This document shows positions 8,261 to 16,360 of a stretch of DNA of 25,413 nt, in pieces (position 1 is the stretch's first letter; every line of letters starts with the position of its first letter). The notes beneath the pieces were generated by a model, which did no database searches, was not told where the DNA came from, and worked only from the letters and a program-made list of their open reading frames with translations. The stretch is taken from IMG/VR virus record IMGVR_UViG_3300025174_000104, positions 1 through 25,413 of that record; one strand, given 5' to 3'. The DNA is from a virus. The translations under genes and the position numbers were made by a program.

Positions 8261-8952
8261 CAGCGATACCCATAACCATAAAAATCGGAAGCGTTATCAT
8301 GCCGAAGAAAAGCATACAAACGGGCTTTTGCATTATTATACGTGGCATCTGCTGATAACTGCGCTAGTGGCTGTTGAGAAAGCATAATAAAAAATCTACG
8401 CGCAGCCATTGAAATAAAGGAATAATATTCCTCATTATTATGAAACGGCAGTGTATCCGTAGAATTCACGACCATCACCGATTTTTCATAATCATAAGAA
8501 AGTGAACGATTGTTATAAGTGGAATTAGGAACATTGTAAAAAGCCACTTGCTTCGTGGTTGAATTCTCCCAATACCAGTAATTCGGGGCACCTTCGGTGG
8601 TTTTATATTTATAATCCTGATGCTGTAATTTTTCCTCACCTCCGGGCCATTCGTAAATCCGTTGATTGTCGGTGGTATCGTAAAATGACGCCAACCCGAA
8701 AAACCGGACAAAATCGGCTGCCAATGAATATGTCCTGGTGCTTGTCACAAGATTCACCGATCCGGAAGTCTTTTCATAAGGGATAAGCCTTTCCGAAACT
8801 ATTTCCGCGAGTTCATCCTGAATGGAAATTTGCGCCAATTGTATGTCAGACGCATGTTGCGTTTCAGAAAAACTCGTTATGTTGTCGTCATCGCCCGATA
8901 TGACATTATTGCTTCGCAATAAACGGTTCACGCCATCTATGAATGTAGCCAT
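8260..8952 (-). CDS. Head-tail adaptor protein (T7 gp11-like)
   Basis: The 230-residue protein should form the ring between portal and nozzle. The N-terminus (MATFIDGVNRLLRSNNVI) and helices around 35-60 are followed by the typical adaptor core, with a strand carrying YSLAADFVRFFGLASF, then YEWPGGEEKL and APNYWYWE, and a C-terminal helix with MAARRFFIMLSQQPLAQLS. The order adaptor then nozzle is conserved in podoviruses. No Shine-Dalgarno is visible: the bases before the ATG are the A/T-rich tail of a terminator hairpin (8960-8997). Expression may therefore depend on readthrough and be much lower than that of the capsid gene upstream. Confidence 0.75.
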   Translation of the reverse strand: MATFIDGVNRLLRSNNVISGDDDNITSFSETQHASDIQLAQISIQDELAEIVSERLIPYEKTSGSVNLVTSTRTYSLAADFVRFFGLASFYDTTDNQRIYEWPGGEEKLQHQDYKYKTTEGAPNYWYWENSTTKQVAFYNVPNSTYNNRSLSYDYEKSVMVVNSTDTLPFHNNEEYYSFISMAARRFFIMLSQQPLAQLSADATYNNAKARLYAFLRHDNASDFYGYGYR

Positions 8953-8959
8953 AATTTGT

Positions 8960-8997
8960 AAAAAAATAGGGGGCAGAGCCGGTCACGGGTGCCCCCT
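8960..8997 (-). terminator. Rho-independent terminator after the major capsid gene
   Basis: On the minus strand an 8-bp perfect stem (AGGGGGCA at 8997-8990 pairing with TGCCCCCT at 8975-8968) with a 14-base loop is followed, after one A, by seven T residues (8966-8960). This is a textbook intrinsic terminator. It starts 22 bases after the capsid stop codon and ends seven bases before the adaptor ATG. Confidence 0.9.
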
Positions 8998-9019
8998 GAC
9001 TTGTTGTTGTGGGGTTATG

Positions 9020-10105
9020 TTATGTGGTTAAATCCTTGGCGAGTGTATGAATCTTGGTGATCCATCTCCCATTCAGGATTTTTGTTGCGTGCCAAGCTTT
9101 CCATGAGACAGAACCAATCTCGTTAAACGGATCGCCCACTCCCGATGATCCGGGTTTATGATAAATAATCTCAATAGGCTTGTCTCGATTCTCCGACATC
9201 GTTTTGACGGAAGTACCGAAAGCAACTCCAAGCCCCACCGTTCCCACGGCATCCTTACCATAGATATACGATGTGTAAACATCGTTGGTATCCACGGAAG
9301 TACCGCGAAAGACGTTGGAAGTCGAGGTTGTGCCGGCCCCGGTCTGGATAGGAGCGATCTCGGTCGAAACCCACCGTACACCATTCACGGCTCCGAATTC
9401 ACCGACCAGAGTTTCGGTATAACCGCCGTATTGCTCCACTCCGATAAACCCAGTCAAACCGCGAATATCCTCTTCCACGTCCGGATGAGTAGTGCCGAAA
9501 TAACTGGCGCGGACAGGAGAAGTGGCGATATTTTGCGATCCAGTTGCCATCGTGAACATTTTCAGAGCGGAATTCCGATTCAGAAGATTGACACAATATT
9601 TAATGTCATTCGCCTTTATCTCCGCAATAATGCCGGCAGTGGTGCTCGCGCCGGAAGCGAGTCGAACTTGAGATGCAGTATCGAACTCGATTCGAGCGAC
9701 GCTATTCAACGATTCCCCGGCGTTGGCCCCGAGAACATCCATGAGAGCCATCGTATCGGAATCAATATTGAACAGATCAATCTCTTCGACCACCGTTATG
9801 CCATTGGCATATTTAGCGACAGCCTTGGAGATGTTGGTGTAGGTTGGACGAACCGTGTCTCTGCTGTTGCCAAAAGCTATCGTGCCGCCGGGTGAACCTT
9901 GGCCGAGAGCCGTGGTAACAGCGGCGAGATTTTCAATACGCCGCCAGAGCACAGTGGATGAACCGCCTTTCTTTTCAAGAACCCCCGGTCGGGTGCCATT
10001 AAAGAACGGCAGCACTTTTCGCGCGGCGCTCAGAAGTCCCCGGATATAAACAACATTTACTTCTCCGGGTAAATCCGAAGCCTGCGTAGTACGTACTATT
10101 GCCAT
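9020..10105 (-). CDS. Major capsid protein, N4-gp56 family
   Basis: This 361-residue protein forms the icosahedral shell. The N-terminus (LPGEVNVVYIRGLLSAARKVLPFF) and the acidic helix region FDTASQVRLASG match the N4-gp56 capsid family. So does the C-terminal pattern DPFNEIGSVSWKAWHATKILNGRWITKI, which corresponds to the family's recurring GTVGWKAYYA-type ending. The gene follows the scaffold gene, the usual order. Its start is well supported: AGAAGG (complement of 10115-10120) lies nine bases before the ATG. A strong terminator immediately downstream fits high, discrete expression. No sign of truncation. Confidence 0.9.
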   Translation of the reverse strand: MAIVRTTQASDLPGEVNVVYIRGLLSAARKVLPFFNGTRPGVLEKKGGSSTVLWRRIENLAAVTTALGQGSPGGTIAFGNSRDTVRPTYTNISKAVAKYANGITVVEEIDLFNIDSDTMALMDVLGANAGESLNSVARIEFDTASQVRLASGASTTAGIIAEIKANDIKYCVNLLNRNSALKMFTMATGSQNIATSPVRASYFGTTHPDVEEDIRGLTGFIGVEQYGGYTETLVGEFGAVNGVRWVSTEIAPIQTGAGTTSTSNVFRGTSVDTNDVYTSYIYGKDAVGTVGLGVAFGTSVKTMSENRDKPIEIIYHKPGSSGVGDPFNEIGSVSWKAWHATKILNGRWITKIHTLAKDLTT

Positions 10106-10111
10106 TTGTTT

Positions 10112-10804
10112 TTACCTTCTATTCGTTAACCACCATCGGTCGAATTCCGTATCGGTCAGTTTCATTACATCGTCCTGCCCGGTCGGGGTCCGCGATGACA
10201 TGGCTTTTTGACTTGCTTTGGCCGCGCGCTGATTTTCAATCAATTGAGGATCGGGAAGCACTTGAAAAGTTCTCGATGCTTCCGTGGATATGACTTCCAA
10301 AGCCTCATTCAAGGCATTGGGATTGATATGCCGATTGTCCCAAATTCGCCGGAAAATGGGATCATCCCGATATTTCTTTTCCAGCAAAATTTCAGTATAC
10401 ATCGGATCAATCTTTAACTTTTGATTGACGCGCTCGACCGCCTTGTTCACTTCCACATTCAACCGCTCCTGCTCGGTTCGTTGCCTCATTTCCGAAACTG
10501 TATTTGTCAACTCGCGCAGGGTGTTGTTCATCTGCGTCGTGTTTTCACGATACAATCTATTCCAGGTTTCCGGATCGGTGATGGGATCAACCGCCGTTGG
10601 CGAATAGGACGGAGCCTGTGTAACAGGCTGTTGAGTTTGCGAAGTGAATTGTTTGATCTCTTGCTCAAGATTGTATTTCTTGGCAATTTCCGCCATAGTG
10701 GCGGGTTGGTTCTCCGGCGGTAAATTTTCCGCTGGTTGTTGCTGGGCCGTAACTTCCGTTACTTCAACCGGCTTTTCGCTCGGCTGAGTATTTTCGTTTA
10801 CCAT
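10112..10804 (-). CDS. Capsid scaffolding protein
   Basis: The 230-residue protein lies directly before the capsid gene. The first 80 residues are disordered and rich in Pro, Gln, Glu and Thr. The middle (about 85-150) is strongly helical with a probable coiled coil (MRQRTEQERLNVEVNKAVER). The C-terminus is basic and aromatic (FDRWWLTNRR), the kind of short positive tail that contacts the capsid protein in other scaffolds. A GGAG Shine-Dalgarno lies seven bases before the ATG. No protease domain was seen. The call rests on composition and position. Confidence 0.7.
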   Translation of the reverse strand: MVNENTQPSEKPVEVTEVTAQQQPAENLPPENQPATMAEIAKKYNLEQEIKQFTSQTQQPVTQAPSYSPTAVDPITDPETWNRLYRENTTQMNNTLRELTNTVSEMRQRTEQERLNVEVNKAVERVNQKLKIDPMYTEILLEKKYRDDPIFRRIWDNRHINPNALNEALEVISTEASRTFQVLPDPQLIENQRAAKASQKAMSSRTPTGQDDVMKLTDTEFDRWWLTNRR

Positions 10805-11012
10805 GTTTAATCTCCAGTGTCGGGGTTATCTTTAAAAATACCAGCCAGACATCGAACCCTTGTTGTTTGGCCGATTCAAATTTCCAGATTTCAGTATTAT
10901 CAAGTCGCGCGTCGTAAGACGGGATGACAGGCCGCTGTTTCATTACATCCGCGACAAAATCCATGAAACGCGGGTCGGAACGCAACTCATATAATAAGTT
11001 TTCGTGTTTCAT
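10764..11012 (-). CDS. Small hypothetical virion-region protein
   Basis: An 82-residue protein, overlapping the gene before it by ATGA and the scaffold gene after it by 41 bases. The N-terminal half is helical and charged (MKHENLLYELRSDPRFMDFVADVM). The rest contains WKFESAKQQGFDVWLVFLK and a basic tail. The long overlap with the scaffold start is unusual in this window and suggests translational coupling. No family was recognised. Its place between neck-type and scaffold genes suggests an assembly role. Confidence 0.55.
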   Translation of the reverse strand: MKHENLLYELRSDPRFMDFVADVMKQRPVIPSYDARLDNTEIWKFESAKQQGFDVWLVFLKITPTLEIKHGKRKYSAERKAG

Positions 11013-11536
11013 GCAGCTTCAAGAAGTATTTGGAGAATCAAATGTTCTTCTTCATTCATTTCTTCCTGAATCTCGCGTAATCTTTTCTGTGACTGATTAT
11101 ATTTATTTTTAATTTGTTGTTCAGCCTTTACAAAAGCATCGTGAAAATCCACCATCGCTGTTTCCATATCGGAAACGAAACGGGCTTTTTGTTCCAGCTT
11201 TCTCGCCGCCAACCGATCTTCTTTTTCAGCGGCACGCCGAATAAGTTCGACTAATTCTTGTTCATCGTAATTTTTCTCTACAGTCAGGATGCGTCTTTTT
11301 TCAGGAATATAGTAATATCTCCTGATCGGCGCTCCTCCGCGATCAATTATCGCTGGTATTTCTCCCGGTACGTCCACGATTGCAGAATATTCCGCTAGGA
11401 CCAATGCATCAACCGTTGCTGAAATAGTTAAATCCAGCGATACCGTTGCAGAATATTCTGTCAATACCAGCGCGTCAGTCGAGGCATTGACCTCGACGTT
11501 TCCCGCCGTTGTGGTGGCTAGTATGGGGGAAAACAT
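11009..11536 (-). CDS. Virion-region protein with a duplicated DALVL-EYSA motif and coiled coil
   Basis: The 175-residue protein has two parts. Residues about 15-56 hold a tandem 22-residue repeat, with DALVLTEYSATV at 21-32 and DALVLAEYSAIV at 43-54, each preceded by a strand-like segment. From about residue 85 the protein is highly charged and helical (NYDEQELVELIRRAAEKEDR to the end) and should form a coiled coil. The gene ends in an ATGA overlap with the 82-residue gene. Similar repeats occur in other environmental phage proteins, from memory and not checked. A neck or decoration role is possible. Confidence 0.6.
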   Translation of the reverse strand: MFSPILATTTAGNVEVNASTDALVLTEYSATVSLDLTISATVDALVLAEYSAIVDVPGEIPAIIDRGGAPIRRYYYIPEKRRILTVEKNYDEQELVELIRRAAEKEDRLAARKLEQKARFVSDMETAMVDFHDAFVKAEQQIKNKYNQSQKRLREIQEEMNEEEHLILQILLEAA

Positions 11537-11547
11537 TTACTTACGTC

Positions 11548-11820
11548 TCAGGGCGTATTAGGAATCGTCTGCGCCACGTTCAATATAGAGTTCCCGGCAA
11601 GTTGCGCCCTGTTAACGCCTATTCGCCCCAGCACTATTTCTTGACACAGAGGAAACAAAACTTCATCGCGCATCTGTGCCTGAGTCAGACCTTTCAGGCG
11701 GGCGCGCCCAAACGCCAATGTTTCAGCCCATGAAAGCGCAGGAGTCGTTACTGAAAATGAGCACGCGAATTCCACATGATCGTCTGTTTCCACGATAGCT
11801 GTAATCGTTACGGTTGCCAT
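11548..11820 (-). CDS. Small hypothetical virion-region protein
   Basis: A 90-residue protein starting by a one-base overlap (TAATG) with the upstream gene. The N-terminus (MATVTITAIVETDDHVEFAC) is beta-like and the middle is helical (ALSWAETLAFGRARLKGLTQ). No signal peptide, membrane span or enzyme motif is visible and I recognise no family. It sits in a row of genes for decoration-like proteins and is probably a virion or assembly component. Confidence 0.55.
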   Translation of the reverse strand: MATVTITAIVETDDHVEFACSFSVTTPALSWAETLAFGRARLKGLTQAQMRDEVLFPLCQEIVLGRIGVNRAQLAGNSILNVAQTIPNTP

Positions 11821-12548
11821 TAGACTCCCATCATCGGCAGAGTTTGTGTTTTCATGAACGTAGCCGCCGCCTCGCGCAGTCGCATGATATACGCCGAACC
11901 TGTATGCGCGGCGGCCAGCGTCGAGGCGTACACCGGCGCGGCGGTGGCCGTCCCCGCCGTGCAGGCGGCGTACCCACCGGACATCGCCATGTCGCCACCG
12001 GCGGTCGTCACCAGGTCAGCCGCAGGTGACTCCGTGAAAGCCGCTATGGTCGCACTGGTCGCGGTGACGCCGATTGCCGACTGCGTGGCCGCGTCTGAGC
12101 GGAGCGCGGCGTAAGCCACAAGCATGTCCCCGGCAGTAATGCCCGGGTTGCTGCTGGCAGTCACCGAGAATCCCGTACCGGCGGTATTATCTCCACCTCC
12201 CGCTCCGGCTATCTCCCACGAATTTGTAGCATTTTGAAATACTATGATGACGCAACCGGAAACGTTGTTCGTCGCATTGGTAACCGTCGGGTTCGTCTCA
12301 CTGCCGGTGTGCTGCTTCCAGAAGACTCGTATCTGCATGGAGCCAACATCCACGCCAGCCGCCACCGTGCCGTCCGTCGCGCTCCCGTAATTGTTCCAGC
12401 TTTGATTTATGGTTGGGGCGTCGCTATAGGGCTTGGTGCCGTAGAAGCACAGCATCATGTCGCCGGTTACGGCACCCGCTGGAATGCCCGGCGTGAGGTT
12501 CGCCGTGCCGTTCGTGTAGGTCCCGACCGCTCTGAGCGAGATGGACAT
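11820..12548 (-). CDS. Beta-rich surface or decoration-like virion protein
   Basis: The 242-residue protein is rich in Ala, Thr, Gly and Asn with short alternating strands, as in beta-sandwich surface proteins. The N-terminal stretch with LTPGIPAGAVTGDMMLCFYG is a pattern seen in many uncharacterised phage and environmental virion proteins (TP-LPAG-GDLML type). Its gene overlaps both neighbours by one base. It is GC-rich compared with the tail genes: the 60 bases 11941-12000 contain 46 G or C. Likely a capsid decoration or fibre-type protein; no enzyme motif. Confidence 0.55.
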   Translation of the reverse strand: MSISLRAVGTYTNGTANLTPGIPAGAVTGDMMLCFYGTKPYSDAPTINQSWNNYGSATDGTVAAGVDVGSMQIRVFWKQHTGSETNPTVTNATNNVSGCVIIVFQNATNSWEIAGAGGGDNTAGTGFSVTASSNPGITAGDMLVAYAALRSDAATQSAIGVTATSATIAAFTESPAADLVTTAGGDMAMSGGYAACTAGTATAAPVYASTLAAAHTGSAYIMRLREAAATFMKTQTLPMMGV

Positions 12549-13780
12549 TAGGCTATGTTCTTTACAGCAGCCGCGAAAATTCTTACGTCAGTCACCGCCG
12601 CCGACAGTTGCGCCGTCCATGCGGTATTAACCGTCGTTTGCTCTATTGGATCGTTAGAATCCGTGAATCCCACTGATTGTCCGGCCGGGACATACCATGA
12701 AAATAATACCGAACCCGCCGTTGTATCTCGAAAATCCACACGCACCGCCGTAGCCGAGGTATTGCAAATCCAAAGTTTCGTGAGATCGTGAAAAGTCGCC
12801 GCTGCCGCCGCAAGTAAAGTCGTTTCCGTGGTTGAAGTCAGCGTGATGGTATTCTTGATTCTTAAACCACGCGGGACATTGGCTCTGACAATCTGTCTGC
12901 CCTGAAGATCGAAAATTGCCTTGACGCGGTCAAGTGCGGCGACCGAGGTAAGCGCCGATCTGGCGATACCGCCCACGCTTACTGGATTGCCCGAGTCCAC
13001 CCCATCGTGAGCCACGTCTCCCGCTGAGACTGCGGCCACGGAATCGGAGGCCGAGGTTAAGTCACGAACATCAAGATTCGTGGCCGTAACAACCACGGAT
13101 TCGCCGTCGAGCGTAACGGCGGTGTCTCCGGCGAGGGTGACTCGCGGCATGACCACGTTGCCTTCCGTGTAGGACGGGGCGGCGGCGTTGGCAATGCAAC
13201 CGATGACCTCGTGTGCTTCGGCCGAGGGGGCGCTGGTGTTAGTGGTCTTGTCGCCCTGGACGATGTTATCGCCGGGACGAAAACCGACTTCATGGGGGAC
13301 ACCGACAAAGGAACAAACGACCTGATGATTAAACGTCGCCTGAATCGTTCCACCGTTCACATACTGGGCGCGGTGGTACCGCGCATTGCAGATATGTTCC
13401 TCGACGAACACCGCTCCCGCCGACACGGCATCGCCGTCAACGGTTCGCCAGGTCGCGTTATCGTGCGATTCCTGATAATTGTGCGTGCCGGCGACATCGG
13501 CATAGATGTAGTGCGTGACAAATTTGCCCACTACGGTCGTATCGAACGCGGGCGAATTATAGGTCGCGCCGACGGCTAACGTGACTATCGTGGTGTCGAT
13601 ATGCGTGGCGACATCTATAGGCGGGGCGGTCGGAAACGGATTAGCAGATCGAAGATCGCCGGCATTGGTGCCGTCCGCGCCATGTACCAGTTTGACTCTC
13701 GGAAAGTGAATACCGGCGATGTCGTCAGTAGCTACCACTGCGCCGGCGTCCCACTGAGTTTTTGTTAGAGTATCGGCCAT
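12548..13780 (-). CDS. Putative virion surface protein with two PRV-L repeats
   Basis: This 410-residue protein is beta-rich. A short unit appears twice: FPRVKLVHGADGTN at residues 26-39 and MPRVTLAGDTAV near 205-220. A segment with DSGNPVSVGGIARSAL near 260-275 matches a stretch that recurs in many phage structural proteins of unknown function. The C-terminal 110 residues have jelly-roll-like strands (TKLWICNTSATAVRVDF, then SVLFSWYVPAGQSVGF). It probably decorates the capsid or forms a head fibre. The gene is GC-rich, overlaps the next by one base and starts one base after the previous stop. Confidence 0.55.
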   Translation of the reverse strand: MADTLTKTQWDAGAVVATDDIAGIHFPRVKLVHGADGTNAGDLRSANPFPTAPPIDVATHIDTTIVTLAVGATYNSPAFDTTVVGKFVTHYIYADVAGTHNYQESHDNATWRTVDGDAVSAGAVFVEEHICNARYHRAQYVNGGTIQATFNHQVVCSFVGVPHEVGFRPGDNIVQGDKTTNTSAPSAEAHEVIGCIANAAAPSYTEGNVVMPRVTLAGDTAVTLDGESVVVTATNLDVRDLTSASDSVAAVSAGDVAHDGVDSGNPVSVGGIARSALTSVAALDRVKAIFDLQGRQIVRANVPRGLRIKNTITLTSTTETTLLAAAAATFHDLTKLWICNTSATAVRVDFRDTTAGSVLFSWYVPAGQSVGFTDSNDPIEQTTVNTAWTAQLSAAVTDVRIFAAAVKNIA

Positions 13781-13781
13781 A

Positions 13782-14225
13782 TCAGGTATTGGTTATCGTG
13801 TAAAAACCGGAGGCGTTCCAGTTGATTGTCAGGCTGCCGGCGGACATGTTCACGGGCCCCCCCAGATCAACATAGGCAAAAGCGGGATCGCCGACCTGTG
13901 TGTCATTGTACAGAATTCCCCAATAGGCATCGGTGTCGTTCGAGGCGTGTTGCGCCCAGGATGGGTTAGTGGATGAATCGGCCGTCGCCACCGCGCCGGA
14001 TTGAGTTATGATCGTTCCCCACGTTCCCAGAGACGTTCCCCCGGCGATATAACTCCCGGCCGCGCCGACTTCCGTGAAATCACCGAGAGCCGGCGTGACC
14101 GTTGTCTGCGCCGGGGTAGTCGTGTTGTCGCAAACGGCGACCTTGATGTCGTCGGCTGCCTCCCACCCGCCGTCCTGAATCAGGGCCAGGGCCTCGTTGA
14201 ATACGACGATGTCGCCCCTAGCCAT
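13782..14225 (-). CDS. Small beta-rich virion (decoration-like) protein
   Basis: The 147-residue protein starts by a one-base overlap with the portal stop (TAATG). It has a short helical start (MARGDIVVFNEALALIQDGG) followed by beta-rich sequence with many Thr, Ser, Gly and Trp (for example DAYWGILYNDTQVGDPAFAYVDLGG), and ends in INWNASGFYTITNT. Proteins of this size and composition just after the portal are common in phages and are usually head decoration proteins. No catalytic motif was seen. Confidence 0.6.
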   Translation of the reverse strand: MARGDIVVFNEALALIQDGGWEAADDIKVAVCDNTTTPAQTTVTPALGDFTEVGAAGSYIAGGTSLGTWGTIITQSGAVATADSSTNPSWAQHASNDTDAYWGILYNDTQVGDPAFAYVDLGGPVNMSAGSLTINWNASGFYTITNT

Positions 14226-16360
14226 TATTCCCTAGCTCCAGTTGCTTCGGCCAATTTGCCATTGGCATCGCGTGTAACTTTGACCTTAATCGGCCTGCTC
14301 ATGTGATTGACAAGAGAGCTTACTGTCTTATTCATTTCCGATAATTTGTTGTCCACTTCCGATGTCTGTTTCTCGGAAATAGACAGAATCTTATCGAGCG
14401 AACCGACAATGGAGTTTATCTCCGATATGGAGATGGCCGGTCCCTGCTGGCTTCCGGCGGATTTCGCCACTTCCAATTGCGCCTTAAGCACGCTCAATTC
14501 TCCTTCAAGTTGAGTCTTGAATTCGGTGATATTTATTTGTGTTTCCGCGCGCATCTGTGCTTCCATGACTTTTGCTTCATTGACGGCCTTGGTAATAGCC
14601 AATTCTTTTTCCAATTCGCCAATACGCTGTTGCGCCTGCTGAATCATCTGTTCTGCTTCCTGCGCGATCATCATGGCTTCCTGCGGCAACCCCTGATCGA
14701 GATTCAAGAATCTCTCTGGATTCTTAACCCCGGCATCCTGATAAGCCTGTTTAGCCAATTCCACGACATTCGGGAGCTTTTGTGTCATGGGATTGGATAA
14801 CAGGAAAGCCGTGACTTCACCGACTCGTTGCGCCCTGGCTCTCTCCCCCAAGGCTCCGCGCGAACCGACAACATCGAAAACCACATTCACCGGGATGTCT
14901 TCGGCGGTAACTTGCATAAAATCAGGAGCATCCATCTCTGGATTGTAAAACGTATAATTTTGGAGATATTTTTTGTTCAATTCATGTTGCATATAAAGAA
15001 ATGGCCGCAACGCATGACGCTCTTGTTTGTCCACGAATTCCGCCGTTCTGATCTCGGCCTTGACATCCGATGTCGTGATCTCCGTGGCCGTTTTGTCCGT
15101 CCTGTCGTCTCCCGCGCCGGAACGAATGGCATTTATTCCCAATCCTTGATTCAATTGTGCAATTATGAATTCTAAACCGACCATCGCCGCTTGCGGATCA
15201 CCCGCTTGTATTTCCTTGACGCCATAACTTCCCTTGACCCCGATCTTCGCTCCCGGAGCCATGCGTGGCCCGCCGTCCAAGACAAGTTGCGGATCGTTGG
15301 CATCATAAGCTATTGGCGGCTCCACTCTCATTGCCATGGAATCAATCAGCTTATTCGCCATTTGACTTCCCAATTTTTGCATTGGCGAGAGTTTTATCAA
15401 CGGCGAAGTATAATATGGGTCGCGTACATCCACGCGCTCATAACCGGAATAAATAATAGATGGGGAAGCAAGATCATTCGGTGCAAAATAGACAATCACA
15501 TCGTTTGCAAGAATAACCTTGGAATTCGGCAACAAGATATTGCCGTCTCCTCTTTCTATTTCCAGATCACCGTAATACTTGATTAACTCCACATCCTCGG
15601 TTTCAACATCTTTGTTCTGATTTGTTTTCTTTTTGATTCTATTCAAATTCTCCAACATCCAGCCTTCGCCTTGCGCCATGTTCTTTAAAAGATAAAGCGG
15701 AAGATAATCCACCAAGATCATCGAGCCGGTATAAAACAAGTCGGTACCAATTACCGATGGCGAGGGGTCGGGATAAGAATTCCACATGGAATACGGAACC
15801 CAAATGGGCGCGGAGACTTGTTCTACCCCAGTACCACCATGCAATCGAATACGATTCTCCCAGCGAATTTCGGTGACATAAGACCCATGATGCAGCGATT
15901 CCTTAACCGAAAGCTCATAACGTGCCTTTAGGCCGAAATCAAGATGTTGCTGCACCAATAATGCACGATAAGCGCGATCAATAAAATCTTGCGCTTTGGC
16001 GTCTACTTGTTTCGTGCCAGTATCGTCGAGTACCGCCGGAATTTCAGAGTGAACCTCGAACCAGGAGCGTGTCGTGGGGAAAGTAAGCCGCATAACATCA
16101 GCGGCAATAATCTCTGAAGCTTTTGCCAATTCACCAAGTTCAAGTACCGATCTCCATTCCGGATCAATTTTCTTTCCATCTTTGGCAAAACGCTTCATTG
16201 GCTCCATCGCCAATTGACGATCAACTTCTTTCCAAATCAATTCATGCGTTTTGCGAAATTTTTGATTCTGACGGCTTTTTAATTCATCGCGGATTTTCCC
16301 CGCGACTACATCCCAGTCTTTTTGACTGATTTTCCGTTTCTTTATATTTTCTGTGCTCAC
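14225..16360 (-). CDS. Portal protein (head-tail connector)
   Basis: At 711 residues this matches the portal proteins of podoviruses (P22, T7 and N4 types). It forms the ring at one capsid vertex through which DNA enters and leaves. The N-terminus is helical and charged. The central region contains the typical mix of strands and helices (WVPYSMWNSYPDPSPSVIGT, and QLNQGLGINAIRSGAGDDRT before the long crown-type helices). Residues about 545-620 form a long Gln/Glu-rich coiled coil. The gene starts with GTG overlapping the terminase stop (GTGA, 16357-16360). The neighbour order terminase then portal supports the call. Confidence 0.85.
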   Translation of the reverse strand: MSTENIKKRKISQKDWDVVAGKIRDELKSRQNQKFRKTHELIWKEVDRQLAMEPMKRFAKDGKKIDPEWRSVLELGELAKASEIIAADVMRLTFPTTRSWFEVHSEIPAVLDDTGTKQVDAKAQDFIDRAYRALLVQQHLDFGLKARYELSVKESLHHGSYVTEIRWENRIRLHGGTGVEQVSAPIWVPYSMWNSYPDPSPSVIGTDLFYTGSMILVDYLPLYLLKNMAQGEGWMLENLNRIKKKTNQNKDVETEDVELIKYYGDLEIERGDGNILLPNSKVILANDVIVYFAPNDLASPSIIYSGYERVDVRDPYYTSPLIKLSPMQKLGSQMANKLIDSMAMRVEPPIAYDANDPQLVLDGGPRMAPGAKIGVKGSYGVKEIQAGDPQAAMVGLEFIIAQLNQGLGINAIRSGAGDDRTDKTATEITTSDVKAEIRTAEFVDKQERHALRPFLYMQHELNKKYLQNYTFYNPEMDAPDFMQVTAEDIPVNVVFDVVGSRGALGERARAQRVGEVTAFLLSNPMTQKLPNVVELAKQAYQDAGVKNPERFLNLDQGLPQEAMMIAQEAEQMIQQAQQRIGELEKELAITKAVNEAKVMEAQMRAETQINITEFKTQLEGELSVLKAQLEVAKSAGSQQGPAISISEINSIVGSLDKILSISEKQTSEVDNKLSEMNKTVSSLVNHMSRPIKVKVTRDANGKLAEATGARE

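Noticed and set aside
9158-9895. Long open frame (245 codons) on the plus strand
   Set aside because: It lies entirely antisense to the well-supported major capsid gene and has biased, Arg/Ser/His-rich composition typical of a shadow frame.
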